A stretch of DNA of 64,000 bases from the NCBI GenBank assembly GCA_013339895.1, contig JABACO010000001.1:25460270-25524269 (forward strand), written 5' to 3'. The stretch is from Ephydatia muelleri (Eukaryota; Porifera; Demospongiae; Spongillida; Spongillidae). The translations under genes were made by a program, and so were the position numbers. Positions 45,301-54,416 of the stretch are shown here, piece by piece. Each line of letters starts with the position of its first letter. Position 1 is the stretch's first letter. Below the pieces are notes generated by a model that did not search any database, was not told the DNA's origin, and worked only from the letters and a program-made list of their open reading frames with translations.

Positions 45301-48300
45301 TACAGACCATCAACCACTACAATGGCTGTCTGCTCAAAAGATGGAGGGTAGGCTATGTCGTTGGGCACTGGCATTGCAGGAATTTGATTTTACAATCAAA
45401 TATCGACGAGGGTCTTCCAATGCAAATGCTGATGCCCTTCTCGTGTGTCCACCATTCCTAGCACCTGTGCAGGAACAGTGACAGTACCAGAACTCACTTT
45501 AGAAGATGTTGCGCAAGAGCAGGGTAAAGATGAAGTGTTAAATGTAGTAGTTGTCTTGTTTCTTCTGGCTTAAGCAATCAACCACGACACTGGAATCAGC
45601 ATCCTATTCGAAAATTCTCATGAATTCGAAGTCAGCTTTGTGTATTTGACGGTGTACTTTGCCGCAACTACACACCTGGACCATTGGAGAAGGAGAAAAT
45701 TGTACCAATAGTTCCCTTATCATTGCAACCTACAGCCCTCAGGGCCAACCATGACATCATAAGTTCGGGACATCAAGGTGTGGAGAAAACCTTACAGAGG
45801 CTGAAGCATACAGCATATTGGATTGGAATGGCCAAGGACAAGGAGCTATACTGCGGGGGTTATATGGTGTGCCAAAGGTCCAAGCTACCAATGCCGACAC
45901 CTGTTCCAATGACAAATATTCCAATTGGACACCCCTGGCAGATGCTGGCTGTTGATGTATTGCAAGTGCCAGTATCCAGCAGAGGCAATCGCTATCTCTT
46001 AGTCATACAAGACTATTTCACGAAGTGGGCTGAAGCTTTATACCAATGCCTAACCAGACTGCAGAGTGTATTGCTGGGATACTTGTTTTCACGGTTTGGG
46101 ATCCCTGAAATATTGCACTCTGACCAAAGTGCTAACTTTGAGAGCACCATGATCCGAAGGGTATGTGCAGCATTTGGAGTCCTCAAGTCCCGAACAACAG
46201 CATACCACCCGCAAGGTGATGGAATGGTAGAACGTTTTAATAGAACCTTGCTGCAACTCCTTCGGTGCTATACAGAACAGAATGACGTAGAATGCATGAG
46301 AAGGAAATCTACCATTGGTGCTATATGCATACAGAACAGCATCTAATGCTTCTACAGGGTTATTCAGAGGAGAAAGAATTAAGTTTGGAGAGATAAAAAA
46401 ATTGCATAGCAATTATTGTGTATGTAATACGATTCTATGCAACTGACAATCTCACTCCAAACACATAGGAATACACACTAGCGTTAAATAGTGTTTCTTC
46501 AACATCCCTTGACCCCCCCCCCCCCCCCCCCCCCCCCCCTATCCCACAGGTGCAGTACTATGACAGGAAGTTCAGTTGAATTAGTATTCATCTTCCACAA
46601 AGGGTTTAAGGGTCTATTCAGAGCCTTATTGTCTATCCCATTACATTCGTCCCACTGTACTTTAAGCTAGTCCTCAAGCTTAACATTGGACTTAGTAATA
46701 ATCAGGAGGTCGTCGGACATGTTGAGGTAACGCCTCTGTGCTTGGTCCAATGTTGGTGGGGCCTCTTGTCCTTCTAAATCTATTGGGGGCAGGACTGCTG
46801 GTGGAACCTCCGGAACAATTTCTGATTGTGGAGTGGAATCTGCTGGCACTGAAAAGTGTTCGATGCTTGCTGGTTCCCACTAAACATCTCTTGACAGTGT
46901 GCTCTCCTTCTCCCGTAATATACAGCGCCGTATTCTGTTAATGTGCACCACTCTAGACCTCAGTGACTTTCTGTGCTCAATTTGCAAAGTTACTGGGGAG
47001 TGAACTTTCTTAACAACCCATCCACCTTCCCACTTTGGATCCAATTTTCCTGCTGTTGGGTTTTGTAGCCAAACAGCATCCCCTTCACAAAACTCCCTAC
47101 TTTGGGTATGTGTGTCATAATGTTCCTTTTGACACTTAGCTTCCTGTACTATGTGACTCTCCACCATGCTGTCATATGAGGTGGGGTCCTCTGCACTACT
47201 ATTAGTCATAGATGGCAAAGATGGCAGAACAGGATCTCGTCCCATCATAAGGACAAATTTACTGATTACATGTACATATTTGTATTCATGAGCATTGTAA
47301 TACTGCTTGGTATAATGCTGGCACCAGAATGGATGCATTTTAAACTTCTTACTACACATGACATCTATGATACTTGTTTATCCTCTCTCTCCATATGTAG
47401 CTCCATCCTCTCCTCTGAATATGACTACTCCAGGTGACTTACTAAGTGTAGTTTTATCACCAGCTCCGGATGTCAAGAATCAAGTTGAAACACTAGGTGC
47501 AGTTCTTCCATCTCTATCTCCAAATGTGAAGGCTCCAGGTGACATACTCAGTGTAGCTTTATCACCAGCTCTGGATGTAAACACTCAGCAGTTCAGTGTA
47601 ATTTCATCTCCTTCTTCTAATGTGAAGACTCCAGATGATAAACTTGGCCGTCCTCTGAATTTGAAGGCTCAAAATGTCACCTCTACATCTGTCACCATCA
47701 CCTGGAAACCACCACAAAACCCAAATGGAGGGTCACTAGGATATGAAGTGAGCTACACACCCAAAGGAGGGAGCACAAGTATTGCGAAGCTGAAAAATGA
47801 TACTACTTGTAAACTTATAGACCTCAAACCCTTCACTGCATACTATATTTGTGTAAGAGCAAAGACAGCAGTTGTGTTTGGTGAAGAAAGTGTTCCATTG
47901 ACGATTTCTACATTAGAAGATGGTAAATAGATTGCTACTGTGTGCACGACTGCACTTCCTTATGTACAGATTGTTACTTATTCTCTATATAGTTCCATCC
48001 CCTCCTCTTAATTTAAGGACCCAGAAAGTGACATCTACATCTTTCACTATATGTTGGGATCCACCACAAACCCCAAATGGGAGATCACAAGGATTTGAAG
48101 TTAGCTACACACCCAAAGGAGAAAACACAAGTTTTGAGAAGCTGCAGAATGATATGACATGTAAACTTATAGACCTCAAACCCTTCACAGTCTATTACAT
48201 CTCTGTAAGAGCAAGGACAGCAGTTGGATTTGGAGACGGAAGTGTTCTGTTGACTGTCTCTACCTCAGAAATGGGTACATAAGTGTATCAGTTGCTATGA

Positions 48301-51300
48301 GCATGCATCATTAGTACCTTTCAAATCGACCAATAATTATAGTTTGTTTTTTTTTATTTACTCTATACAGCTCCATCACAGCCTTTGAATTTGATGACCA
48401 AAAATGTCACATCTACATCTGTCTCTGTCATTTGGGATCCACCACAAAGTCTAAATGGACAGTTGCAAGGATACGAAATCAGCTACACACCGAATGGAGA
48501 ACGTCCAACTGTTTACAGAATACTACTACGTGGAAATTGACAGACTTGAAGCCTTACACATCATACAGCATATCAGTAAGGGCAAAAACAGGAGCAGGAT
48601 TTGGCGAAAAAAGTATTCCAGTCACGATCTCTACTCTAGAAAGTGGTATGTTTACTATAGTGGCTGGTATATGTGTGTCTATGAATGTCAATATTTTAAT
48701 AAATGCAGCATGAATAAAATTTTTATTTATATAAATCGCATATCCCAATGTAGTTCCATCTCCTCCAAATGTGCAAACTCAAAATGTCACATCTACTTCT
48801 GTCACTGTCATCTGGGAACCACCAAAGAACCCAAATGGGAGTTTGCTAGGATATGAAGTCAGCTATGCACCCAATGGAGGAAGTCTAATTGCTGTGGATA
48901 TACAGAACATTACAACATGGAAATTGACAGACATGAAACCATGCACTACTTACAACATCTTTGTTAGAGCAAAAACCATGGCTGGATTTGGGGAAGAAAG
49001 TATTCCAGTCATTGTCACTACTCTAGAATATGGTATGTTATTTATGGGCTAGTATTTTAACTTCCGAGAATGAATTAAACTAGAATATGCATGTTTCTTT
49101 TTATAAATCACACATTCCTTGCAGTTCCATCTCCTCCTCTGAATTTGAAGGCTCAAAATGTCACCTCTACATCTGTCACCATCACTTGGGAACACCACAA
49201 AACCGAAATGGGAGATTGCAAGGCTATGAAGTCAGCTAAACACCCAAAGGAGGAAGCACAAGTTTTGAGAAGCTGCAGAATGATATGACATGTAAACTTA
49301 TGGACCTCAAACCCTTCACTGTCTACTACATCTGTGTAAGAGCAAGGACAGCAGTTGGATTTGGAGATGGAAGTGTTCTGTTGACTGTCTCTACCTCCGA
49401 AATAGGTACATAAGTATATCAGTTGCTATGAGTATGCATCATTATACATGTAATTAGTACCTTTCAAATCGACCAATAATAATTTGTCTGAATTTACTCT
49501 ATTCAGTTCCATCACAGCCTTTGAATTTGATGACCAAAAATGTCACATCTACATCTGTCAATGTCAGTTGGGATCCACCACAAAACCTAAATGGACAGTT
49601 GCAAGGATATGAAATCAGCTACACACCGAATGGAGAACGTCCAACTGTTGTGGATGTACAGAATACTACTACGTGGAAATTGACAGACTTGAAGCCTTAC
49701 ACATCATACAGCATATCAGTAAGGGCAAAAACGGGAGCAGGATTTGGCGAAAAAAGTATTCCAGTCACGATCTCTACCCTAGAAAGTGGTATGTTTACTA
49801 CAGTGGCTGGTATATGGAACATTCTATACGAAAATGGGTCTTGTGGATTGTATTTTGTAACATAAAATTTACATCGATATATCTTCCTAAATAGTAACGC
49901 TATCGGGTTTCTATTTTGCACACAACATACCACACCATTACTATATGTGTAAATCCATTGTGGTGTCTTACACATGCGGGGTACCGACGTTTCAACGTCC
50001 GATACCCCGTAGGGTTCAAAACGGCAGCATCTTCAGGTAGAAGTGTCCAAATCGGTTCAATATAGGTACCTATATAGAAGTGTCCTACCGCTATTGATTT
50101 GTTCTGTTCGTTACTTTTTGCTTTATCCGTTATGGAGATACAAGTGTGCAAAGAAATTGCATATTTCCCGGGCGTTACGCGCCATTAACGTATTACGACT
50201 GGCTTCGTAATTACGTTAACGCCCGGGAAATATGCAATTTCTTTGCACACTTGTATCTCCATAACGGATAAAGTAAAACTTAACGAACAGAACAAATCAA
50301 TAGCGGTGGGACCCTTCTACATAGTTACTTATTTTGAACCGATTTGGACACTCCTACCTGAAGATGTGGCTGTTTTGAACTCTACGGGGTATCGGACCGT
50401 GTAATGTCGGTACCCCGCATGTGTAAGACACCAACATGGATTTTCTCGTATAGTAATGGTGTGGTATGTTGTGTTAAAAATAGGAACCCGATAGCGTTAC
50501 TATTTCGGAATATATATCGATTTACATTTATGTTGTAAAGTGAAATCCACAAGATCCATTTTCGTATAGAAAGTTCCATATGTGTGTTTAGGAATGTCAG
50601 TATTTTAATAAATGCAGTATGAATGATTTTATTATTTTTATAAATCGCATATCCCAATGTAGTTCCATCTCCTCCAAATGTGCAAACTCAAAATGTCACA
50701 TCTACATCTGTCACTGTCATCTGGGAACCACCAGAGAACCCAAATGGGAGATTGCTAGGGTATGAAGTCAGCTATGCACCCAATGGAGGAAGTCTAATTG
50801 CTGTGGATGTACAGAACACTACAACATGGAAATTGACAGATATGAAGCCTTGCACTACTTATAACATCTTCGTTAGAGCAAAAACCATGGCTGGATTTGG
50901 TGAAAAAAGCATTCCAGTCACAATCACTACTCTACAAAGTGGTAAGTTTATTTATAAAGTTCCTGTACGTGTGAAAGTCTATTAGAAAACTGAATGATTA
51001 TTATTTTCAATCAAATACACATTAACAGCAGTTCCATCTCTTCCTTTGGTGATGGCTCAATATCCAGTCCCCATTACATATATGACTGTTCCAACACCAC
51101 CCCGAAACCCGGTGCTAAGTAATTCCTATTTATACACGCTCATGGGCAGCCGGCGATTGAATCCAGGGGAGTGTATAAACATATAATTGACTATGATGCA
51201 TAATTCAACCATTGTGATATACAACTATGTTTAGTACAATACCCATTTTAGAGCACATTATGTTAAAAAACCACATTAAAACAAGGTATAAGTATTATTT

Positions 51301-52439
51301 ATGGGACAGTTCACGAGAAAATTGCACCACTCATATATTATAAAAATGTTATAAAAATGCATCACGTTTGCATCGCTATAACTTCCCAACGATTAACGCT
51401 ATCGACATCCTATTTTCACCACTTCATACTACACCATTTCTCTACAGTAAAATGCATTTTGGAGTCTTGGACTATATCCGTGCCGACGTTCCTACATGCG
51501 ATACCCCCTGGGGTTCAAAACTACCATATCTTCGTGTAGGAGTAATCAAATCGCTTCAATTTCGGTTTGTAGGTGGAGAGGTCCTATATCTATCTATTTG
51601 TTCTGTTCGTTAATTTTTATGCAATCCGTTACGGAGATACAGTTGAACAAACTACGTGCACATTTTCGCGCTCGTTTTGCGCCAATGATTTGGGCAAATT
51701 GCGCTCCGCTCAATGTATGGGGAGGCGGGGATTATTACATTGGCGCAAATCAAGCGGGAAAACGTGCACGTAGTTTGTTCAACTGTATCTCCGTAACAGA
51801 TGGCATAAAAATTAACGAACAGAACAAATCGATAGGTATAGGACCTCTCTACCTACATACCGAATTTGAAGCGATTTGACCGCTCCTACACGAAGATATG
51901 GTAGTTTTGAACCCCAGGGGGTATCGCACGTAGGAACGTCGGCACGGATATAGTCCAAGACTCCAAAATGCATTTTACTGTAGAGAAATGGTGTAGTATG
52001 AAGTGGTGAAAATAGGATGTCGATAGCGTTAATCGTTGGGAAGTTATAGCGATGCAAACGTGATGCATTTTTATAACATTTTTATAATATATGAGTGGTG
52101 CAATTTTCTCGTGAACTGTCCCATATATGTATATGTGTACATGTATTATTGTGCGTAGAATTGGTTGCCATATTAATGTCTTGAGCATTAAAATATTATT
52201 ACATTTAAACATTATTTTATGAGCGCATAATGTGTCAGTTAGAATAAAAATGGGAGTGGCAGTAAGTACTTTCATTGCAGTTACAGTACTTTAATACTAC
52301 AGGTCCAAAATTGTCACCGTATGGAGATCCATACTTTGGTTTGAGTGAAGATGGTGAAGTACTTTACAGGGGTCCCAAGGGTGGTATCTACCATATGTCT
52401 GGAAATACAAAAAAATATCACTCTGATCTGAGAGAGTAA
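39837..52439 (+). CDS. Death domain plus fibronectin type III repeat protein
   Basis: Exons supported by splice sites: 39837-39879 (MSGEAEEKAIQLVQ), 39956-40246 (death domain), 47401-47922 (Pro/Ser linker and FN3), 47993-48274, 48754-49032, 49507-49788, 50663-50941 (one FN3 each), 52303-52439 (C-terminus). Every internal junction is phase 1, so the frame stays open over all joins. The death domain shows FNWKVIGRRL, the acidic helix DIDREEEQCEQEKRDEMFEKW and ATYRVLIDVFEE. FN3 domains show NVTSTSVTITW, GYEVSYTP, LKPFTAYYI and GFGEESVP-type strands. The tail reads VLYRGPKGGIYHMSGNTKKY. No signal peptide or membrane segment is seen, so an intracellular adaptor role is likely; function unknown. 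Joining 40246 to 47401 across a 7.2 kb intron filled by a retrotransposon is inference; other exons may exist. Two further FN3 exons are broken. Confidence 0.7.
39956..40246 (+). CDS. Death-domain exon
   Basis: 97-residue phase-1 to phase-1 exon with acceptor CCGTTCCAG and donor GTTTGT. Hydrophobic and Trp positions of a six-helix death domain are in order: LLKVSATVSFNWKVIGRRL, then an acidic loop, MFEKWIEM, ATYRVLIDV and HAVREIVS. Death domains mediate homotypic assembly in apoptotic and innate immune signalling; sponges have many unusual combinations. The partner here is unknown. Confidence 0.82.
40885..42159. mobile_element. hAT-like non-autonomous transposon
   Basis: Ends CAGGGCTGCCGCGATAT and, inverted, CAGTGCTGCCGCGATAT, flanked by a perfect 8-bp duplication ATGACTAC (40877-40884 and 42160-42167). 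CAG-starting ends and 8-bp duplications are typical of hAT elements. The ends are followed by CGATAT-rich subterminal sequence. The uninterrupted target is preserved in the other LTR of element C. No transposase. A second copy of the left end starts at 63731. Confidence 0.9.
41410..41645. repeat. Tandem GGCAACATGTTATG repeat in the hAT-like element
   Basis: About seven imperfect units of GAACTGAAACAACAGGCAAC plus ATGTTATGAGCG, spacing 28 to 40 bases, inside the 1275-base element. Confidence 0.85.
42221..42560. mobile_element. Second insertion in the 5' LTR, with 74-base C-run
   Basis: Ends CATAGGCGGCCGGAGG and, inverted, CAGAGGCGGCCCCAGC, flanked by GTAAA at 42216-42220 and 42561-42565. The other LTR shows the empty site with a single copy of GTCAA. 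The interior has an uninterrupted run of 74 C (42256-42329). Confidence 0.75.
42646..42663 (+). promoter_or_regulatory. Initiator tRNA-Met primer binding site, element C
   Basis: TGGTAGCAGAGAATGGTT differs at one base from the complement of the conserved 3' end of animal initiator tRNA-Met (ending CCTCTGCTACCA). It starts one base after the LTR and overlaps the gag ATG at 42658. Confidence 0.8.
42658..43710 (+). pseudogene. Gag and start of protease, element C
   Basis: The first frame (42658-43134) starts MVDRVPGRFTRGDFSEWIQR and is a capsid-type region. A frame change near 43115 leads to a spacer with a 40-bp tandem triplication (43235-43354), then two CCHC knuckles (CFKCHRTGHISRNC, CYNCDRPGHIARNC) and the protease active site IMLDSGSSVSLIY, which ends in TGA at 43708. 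A 40-base repeat unit is not a multiple of three, so each unit shifts the frame. Confidence 0.85.
43845..46355 (+). pseudogene. Pol of element C: protease end, RT, RNase H, integrase
   Basis: Protease C-terminal part with TPVILGIDFL (43845-44222); RT with SGEIRICIGYRELN (44283-44678) and, after a frame change, YIDDVLVHSP at 44671-44700; thumb LGHVFSAAGMSPNKEKI (44767-45093); RNase H with QTDASAIGL and SRSLTHAERQYSVIERE (45108-45481, two frames); integrase zinc-binding SGHQGVEKTLQRLKHTAYWI with MVCQRSK, then core MLAVDVLQVP, HSDQSANFES and YHPQGDGMVERFNRTL (45684-46346). Frame changes occur at nearly every domain boundary. After about 46355 the coding sequence stops at the inversion point. Confidence 0.88.
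46423..46645 (-). repeat. 3' LTR of element C, inverted
   Basis: Minus-strand reading TGTAATGGGATAGAC to GTATTACA, 223 bases, including a run of 37 G (C on the plus strand, 46513-46549). Orientation is opposite to the 5' LTR. Confidence 0.88.
46667..47290 (-). pseudogene. Integrase C-terminus of element C, inverted
   Basis: Minus strand: FVLMMGRDPVLPSLPSM, VQEAKCQKEHYDTH, GDAVWLQNPTAGKLDPKWEG and VVHINRIRRCI are the usual C-terminal (GPY/F-like) integrase blocks, followed by a Pro-rich tail (46849-46667) and then the LTR. It continues the plus-strand integrase that breaks off near 46355. Confidence 0.85.
48371..48645 (+). pseudogene. Broken FN3 exon (copy of 49507-49788)
   Basis: Intact splice sites, and the same sequence as the exon at 49507 except for a 7-base deletion after GAACGTCCAACTGTT. 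That shifts the frame and brings an early stop. As both exon ends are phase 1, skipping it would keep the message in frame. Confidence 0.8.
49125..49405 (+). pseudogene. Broken FN3 exon (copy of 47993-48274)
   Basis: Intact splice sites, but a one-base deletion in the strand-B region (GAACACCACAAAACC where the paralogue has one more C) shifts the frame, and the original frame also has TAA in place of a Tyr codon of the SYTP motif (AGCTAAACACCC). Skipping would leave the frame intact. Confidence 0.8.
49814..50579. mobile_element. Foldback palindrome F1 in an FN3 intron
   Basis: About 766 bases with arms of about 370 bases. Left end TGGAACATTCTATACGAAAA, right end its near inverse; centre near 50195 around GGGCGTTACGCGCC. 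The paralogous intron between 48645 and 48754 keeps the uninterrupted site (GGTATATGTGTG), so the inserted segment is defined. TA flanks both ends if the element starts TGGAAC. No coding capacity. Confidence 0.88.
51032..51190 (+). pseudogene. Truncated FN3-like exon
   Basis: After an acceptor ACAGCAG the sequence opens like the other FN3 exons (VPSLPLVMAQ) but the FN3 strands do not follow and the frame ends after about 50 codons. Probably the remnant of another repeat unit. Confidence 0.5.
51300..52125. mobile_element. Foldback palindrome F2
   Basis: About 826 bases with arms of about 390 bases that match almost perfectly. Ends TATGGGACAGTTCACGAGAA and inverse; centre near 51712 where GCGCCAAT words face each other. 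It shares blocks with F1 in the same order (GTTCTGTTCGTTA, TCCGTTAYGGAGATACA, GATACCCC, GGTTCAAAAC, ACGCTATCG), so the two are one family. Confidence 0.9.
52303..52439 (+). CDS. Terminal exon with GPKGG-Y basic motif
   Basis: Acceptor TACTACAG; phase 1; 45 residues from GPKLSPYGDPYFG to HSDLRE and TAA. The GEVLYRGPKGGIYHMSGNTK segment resembles the short Gly-Pro-Arg-Gly-Gly ... Tyr basic repeat known from proteins of large DNA viruses of algae and some marine invertebrate proteins. The resemblance is from motif shape only. Confidence 0.65.
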
Positions 52440-53089
52440 TAAGTTACATGTTTCCTGCTTAAAGAGTGAAATAAGGAAAAAGGAACACTTTACATATTGA
52501 CTTATGTTTACTGATTATGTACTAGTTGACAATCTTGTTTTCATGTGTAATAGTTGCATAAACAAGATAAGAAATTGCTTTTTATTACCTTCATCAATAT
52601 TTTTCATTGTGATAATATTATTCAGAATGAAATATGAGAGAGCGAGCGGGGGAAGGGGAAGAAGGGTAGGAGGGGAGGAATAGGAAAAGAGACAATTCCA
52701 TAGTTCTATTGTTTAGCATATTAATCCTGGATATGAACTCATTAGTGAGGTCAGTGGCTAGGGCAATCCTGTCCAGAAGATGCAGTGTTCCAGGCCCGGT
52801 TAACTTATGCAATTTTAGAGTTGAACTGTAGGCCTACATGCAGTACATACATGAAGCTCCTAGGTGTTTAGTCTAATGTAATATACTGCTGCTGTGTTTT
52901 CCGTGTATGCTTGTAATATCAATTTTACTGGTGTCCCAAAAAAAAATTCTCCTATTCATATTCACAAGGAGAAAGTCACAGATATAAAATTCTGTTTGTA
53001 GAGGGAGAGGGGTAGGGGAATGACTTTATCTGAAGGATGATGAATGTTATTCTGGTATTGTAATTAAAGCAACTAAATGTGCTCACAAG
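52440..53089. other. Downstream of the FN3 gene; no gene seen
   Basis: Probably includes the 3' untranslated region. AT-rich with a purine-rich stretch at 52640-52690. Confidence 0.5.
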
Positions 53090-53795
53090 TAAGACTTGAA
53101 ACCGGTTGTGCCGGAGCTCCGGTTAACCGATTAACCGACGGTTAACCGATCGCGAGAATTAAATAACCGCCTCAACCGGTTCTATTTCAGCTAAATAATC
53201 GCTTCAACCGGTTGTTAAAATATTAAGCAACCACAACCGATCGGTTGATATTTTATTGAGGAGTTGCAAGTGGCGTCACATCCGTCTTACATCTACCAAT
53301 AATGCTGGGCGCGAGAAAACAATAAGCGGACGAAAGCGAACAATGGAGAGATTCATCTCTTCGTTGCATGCATGGTGATACATACAGTAACTTTATTATA
53401 TTTGGAACAGTGTCCAGCAAAATCACCCTATGATACTATCAAATTTTACAAGCAAAAGAAAAGTAACGCTCGAATTGAAATGTATGGCTAATGATAAATT
53501 CAGTACCCTATAACTTTATGATGGATAGCCCATGCGGAAGGACCATTTGAAACTCTTTGCATGGAGTTCACGGAAAATTTGAAAACTTGAAAAACTATCC
53601 AGAAGGGTGACTTTGCTGGACACTAGCAACAAGGCGACATTCTTAGGGGTACGCCGTGGACCATCTTCCTTGCCATGTGGCAAAGCCCGAAGTTGTGGGT
53701 TTAACTTTTGGTCCCATCGATTATGCATAAATAATCGATAATTAATTGTTAAACCGGCAATAACCGGTTGTTTTAAAACGAACAACCACAAGTGT
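53090..53795. repeat. AACCGGTT-rich element
   Basis: Dense ACCGGTTGT and TAACCGATTAACC words at 53100-53245 recur in partly inverted form at 53715-53790. CACAAGTR stands on both sides (53084-53091 and 53786-53793), a possible 8-bp target duplication. Probably a small DNA transposon; no protein content. Confidence 0.5.
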
Positions 53796-54367
53796 GTATT
53801 CCTGTACGTATAAAGTTAGGGAGCAAGACTGTATATTGCACATCTTTGTAGTTCATTAGAGTAAAATGCTATTGTAATCACCATTGTAGCTAATGGTGTA
53901 TAAGTGGTGTGTATGTCAATGCAATTACAGTAGCGGTTCGCACATCAGCACATTAACACATTCGCACAATGATATTACAGCTATATTATGCCCATAAGCG
54001 ATTACCGACCCACCTCTTTCCAATGGCAGGGACGCTTGGGGGCGTACTCGTGTCACCAATGTAATATCCTGAACCAGTAGCATAGTCTGAATGTTCTTGT
54101 GTTAGGCAACAATCTGATAAATATTATACCGGCATTCGATGATCGAGGCCATCCGTATAGGGGATGCTCTGGTGGATCTGCTTCAGCGCACTGGAAAATA
54201 GCTAGGTCTAAAAACTAATTCGTATAGCTGGCATAGCTAAAAATTAGATGCGCATATGTTAAAATACACGAGATTGAGGGTGAAATAGCACTTGCATTCT
54301 CGATCGTGATCAACGTACATGTAGATGATATATTATATTCGGTTTGGTTTACCTAACAGAGTAACAG

Positions 54368-54416
54368 TACCTCGCAGCAGTGCCTCGCAGCAGTGCCTCG
54401 CAGCAGTGCCTCGCAA
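54368..54416. repeat. 14-bp tandem repeat, four units
   Basis: Unit CAGTGCCTCGCAGC repeated about 3.5 times. Confidence 0.9.

Larger units (their letters stand above)
40823..47290 (+). mobile_element. Ty3-type LTR retrotransposon C with inverted 3' end
   Basis: Plus-strand order: 5' LTR (40823-42644, enlarged by two insertions), iMet-type primer site, gag with two zinc knuckles, protease, RT, RNase H, integrase up to about 46355. Then the 3' LTR (46423-46645) and integrase C-terminus (46667-47290) follow in inverted orientation. TACA flanks the 5' LTR (40819-40822) and, in inverted form, the 3' LTR (46419-46422), as expected if a normal element had its last 0.9 kb inverted after insertion. 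Many frameshifts. The element lies in the large intron of the death-domain/FN3 gene, in the same sense. Confidence 0.85.

Noticed and set aside
53516-53791. 91-codon minus-strand frame
   Set aside because: Lies in the AACCGGTT-rich element and has no recognisable protein features.
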